This document shows positions 61,034-64,000 of a stretch of DNA of 64,000 nt, one piece after another. Position 1 is the first letter of the stretch. Every line of letters begins with the position of its first letter. Origin of the DNA: Medicago truncatula (taxonomy: Eukaryota > Streptophyta > Magnoliopsida > Fabales > Fabaceae); contig NC_053045.1 in the NCBI RefSeq assembly GCF_003473485.1, positions 35,314,494 to 35,378,493 of the forward strand, in the 5' to 3' direction. Under the pieces are notes generated by a model, which saw only the letters and a list, made by a program, of their open reading frames with translations, was not told where the DNA came from and did not search any database. The translations under genes and the position numbers were made by a program.

Positions 61034-61184
61034 GGGTACCAATGAAAAAATGGTGGGTAATTTACCCCAACCAATAAACATTTACATTTTTAAGTGGTAT
61101 CCATAAACTATCTTGACCCCACCAATAAATTGCGCATTATGATTGGTTGGTGGGTAAATTACCCACCATTTTTCAAAAGTAATC
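61034..61184. mobile_element. Foldback MITE, copy 2 of the 35508 family, TA TSD
   Basis: Shares 'atggtgggtaatttacccca', 'taagtggtatcca' and 'gaccccaccaa' with copy 1, in inverted orientation, and is flanked by TA (61032-61033 and 61185-61186). Confidence 0.8.
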
Positions 61185-61339
61185 TAGAAAAAACCATGTA
61201 TATATACATTTTTGCTTATATATAAGACTAAAGGGTGTAATGAATATAGGAACAATGAATGATTTATAGACTCACGCATGTTTAGGCTTTTTTAATTAAA
61301 AAATGGAATTTGGCTTAACCGTAAAACCCATTGTTTTAG

Positions 61340-61745
61340 TCTAAAAAGCAAATCAACCTTAGGTTGGGGAGGTTGAGGGAAGGTGCCTCAGTCTCTCCTG
61401 TCAATCATGATGATGGCGGTGTCGGTCTGGCGGAGAGTAACTTGCAAAAGACACCTCGATATTAAATCAATCTATAGAAATGAGAGATACATGAATTATC
61501 CTAAGTCATACTCTGTATATAGAATGTGAGAGAGGCTCTTTAATAGGCCTTATGTCAAGGACCACCAGGCAACTAGGGCACATTCGGTCCAACGTCATAA
61601 TAAACTAACTCTTAGCTTAGCGGTTTGACCAAACACAAATGTAGTAGGTCCTTCCTGCTTATACTCAGGGTTATCCCTATGCAGTATGAGCTCGGTCTTA
61701 TGGACCAAGATACCGGATACCGAACACACTATTAAAAGCCCGTAT
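61340..61745 (-). mobile_element. Probable gypsy LTR fragment
   Basis: On the minus strand it contains 'atcgaggtgtcttttgcaag' and 'ctggtggtccttgacataag', phrases resembling the U5 and R regions of legume gypsy LTRs. It is GC-richer than its surroundings. No ends or TSD were found. Confidence 0.35.
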
Positions 61746-64000
61746 AAGTGAAAATGTACATACTAGTATATATTACAGAGTTGATATGGATCTACCAAGC
61801 TACATAAAAACAATGTTTAATGCCAACAGAAACTAGTATTTTCAACAAGACAGATCGAGCTTTCCATGTGGTTCTTCTGCACTTCTGCCCTAAACCACAT
61901 CCACTAGATAACATAACCAAAATAACACATCATTAAATTCAATGCATACACACCACTATTTAATGTTACCCTACTGTAACATGTTTTAATTTCCAAGCTC
62001 AGAACAGAAAGTGATCCTGTAAGGATAATAAATCCAGTAACTCAAATAAGAGAGATAAAAACAAAGGTAAAAAAAAAACAAAAGGATAGTTGTAATGTGA
62101 GGTTCTTAAGTTTGTAGGACATTAAAAATTTGTAATATATAAGAATGTATATGAAACCAGATAATTTGTACGTCGCATTCCTTGAATAGACTCTTCATGT
62201 TCTGTGAATAAGATTAATTGGAGAAAGATCAATTTAGAATCTGTATCAATCAATCATGGCCCACAATTTTTTTTTACCAAAATGTGGTGTTGAGATGATC
62301 AAATCAAAGAAAGGATGTTCTTTTAAGTTGATTGTGACTTAACCTTTATTTTTGCACATGAAGGCCATGTTACTCTTGCCTCCGAAATCCATCTGTTAAG
62401 ATTAGATCATTCCAACAACTTGAAAATGCTTATGTTTGAACATTCAACACTTAAATAGTACCATATATGTAGTGTTATGTGAAAATGTAAATTATGTTGT
62501 GAATTGCCATTTTTAATTTTCTGTTGGCATTACCTGAAAACATGTTGAACCAAATTGAGGTTGTTTAAGACAACCTATAAAAGAAGATGTTCTATATTTG
62601 GATAAAGTTGCTTCTTGTGATAATAGTGGGGATTTAAATTTAGAAAAGTTTACATAAAATGAACTCATTGCCATGTGAATTGTGAACAATACCTAAGTCT
62701 AGCTAGAGTATCAATACCTATGTTTCTTTGTAATAAGGATAGTTAAGTAACATGCAAGTGTAGATCTCACGTAATATGTATTAATCCATAATCACACAAA
62801 AAATGACTACTTAGTGTGTATTTGGAAATTGTAGTTTCTTACAATTTTATGTACAATTGTGGCACTTATTAGGTGAAAGTTCTCTATCAACAACTATTTG
62901 TCAAGTTTAGAGAGATCTAACTATTTCTTCTTCAAAACATTCATTATGTTATGTTATTAAGTATTTTAGAAAAAGTGCGATATGAAGACTTTTCAGAAGA
63001 CCATTCAACTAACTGACTATGATTATACAATGATTTGATTGTAATAATAATTTTTAGTTGCCAAATGACAGTTGCATCCCAATTCTACTTTTGTTTTATT
63101 TCAATTATTCATTCTTATCCAATAAACGTAAGCTTCTGTCTCTAAATTTAAGCTGCAACAAGGATTACGAAAGGAGATCTAAAATACACCCCAAACATTA
63201 ATTTAGATGTACATATTCATTTTTTTTTAACAAACATATTAAAAAAATTATTAATTTTGTGTTGTTCAAAATTGTAATTCTAAACAATTTGTATTGCTCG
63301 AAAATGGATTTTTGAAACTGATTTGGATTTTCTACTATTACAACATGATGTTGTAACAAATTTTGATCGTATGATTTCAAGTTAATCGCTTAGATTGTTT
63401 ATATTTAACTTTACTAATATACAATATAAATTGTGTGATCTTAAATCGGCCATTCAGATCGCCTATTGTGTGAAAACCATGTGAACGTGTTGTTGTAATC
63501 TAGGTCATTCAGAAACCCTCAAGGTTTTTAAAGAAAGTAGGTCCCTTAAATTGTTATTGCATGTACTAACCGAAGTACTAAAGGACCCTTCCTAAATTCA
63601 CGCCTTGCCTCAAAATAAAAAAGGACCCTTCCTTCCTTGTTTAACATCCATAGGTTGTTGTACCTACTGATAACTACTTATGTATTTTGGTCTGCTCATT
63701 GTACCTACATAAAAGAACATCAACATAGAAACTTCACTTGTGAAATTACAAAACACCAAAATTATTAAACAGGTGGAAGTTAGATGTTTTTTCCAATTAG
63801 TAAAGTAATCCCTCAAGTCCATTTCCATCCACAATCTAATGTCATTATAGTTTATTCCACTATATTCCTTTTTTCCAATTATACAATGATAACCTTAACT
63901 AACCTCATTGCAGATCACAACAGAGAAAGCATAATTTTACTTTTCTTCATTGGAGCTGAAATGTGTCCCATTTTGACAATGACGCTATTTAGTACCTCAG
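61746..64000. other. AT-rich DNA to the window end, no gene recognised
   Basis: Open frames are below 70 codons and low in complexity. No tRNA or clear transposon ends were found. Confidence 0.4.

Overview
The window looks like nuclear DNA of a legume, most like Medicago or a close relative. It is very AT-rich, has GT-AG introns, and its genes match plant nuclear families. Repeat signatures familiar from this clade include an Ogre/Tat-like LTR, tRNA-derived SINEs, Mutator-like elements and Stowaway MITEs. The species call rests on recalled sequence similarity, not on a search. Gene density is low: about six ordinary genes and one tRNA in 64 kb, spread among many transposable-element (TE) remnants.

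Layout. 1-1.6 kb: 5' part of a polyprenol reductase gene (minus strand) with an RTE-type LINE remnant in its intron. 2.1-3.3 kb: a Mutator-like element with about 95-bp inverted ends and a 9-bp target-site duplication (TSD). 3.9-6.2 kb: a complete solo LTR. 6.2-11 kb: no gene; small MITEs, including one inserted into a tandem duplication. 11.1-14.6 kb: a four-exon group I bZIP transcription factor with a LINE in intron 3 and a partial exon copy in intron 2. 16.0 kb: tRNA-Leu(CAA). 18.6-20.3 kb: intronless plastid amidophosphoribosyltransferase (minus). 20.6-22.8 kb: gypsy remnant and a small solo LTR. 25.2-27.5 kb: a SINE and a 5'-deleted hAT transposase. 28.1-29.0 kb: a Harbinger-like MITE. 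29.6-32.3 kb: a tiny three-exon gene for mitochondrial ATP synthase subunit e (52 aa). 33.8-40.3 kb: RNase H/LINE and copia fragments, two SINEs and a MITE. 41.5 kb: a SAUR gene. 44.5-48.5 kb: two Mutator-type remnants, one carrying an uninterrupted GRF zinc-finger reading frame. 50-55 kb: foldback MITEs, LINE debris and a SINE. 55.9-56.2 kb: a SAUR50-like gene (minus). 57-64 kb: a retroposon with a 16-bp TSD, a hAT-like MITE and an LTR-like remnant; no gene recognised.

The genes do not form a pathway. They serve separate tasks: dolichol synthesis in the ER, transcription control, translation, purine synthesis in plastids, mitochondrial ATP synthesis and auxin-linked growth. I found no undescribed system, CRISPR array or biosynthetic cluster. 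The window's main interest is its record of TE insertions, many with exact TSDs that can be read directly, plus two possible gene fragments carried by Mutator-like elements and several TE insertions inside introns.
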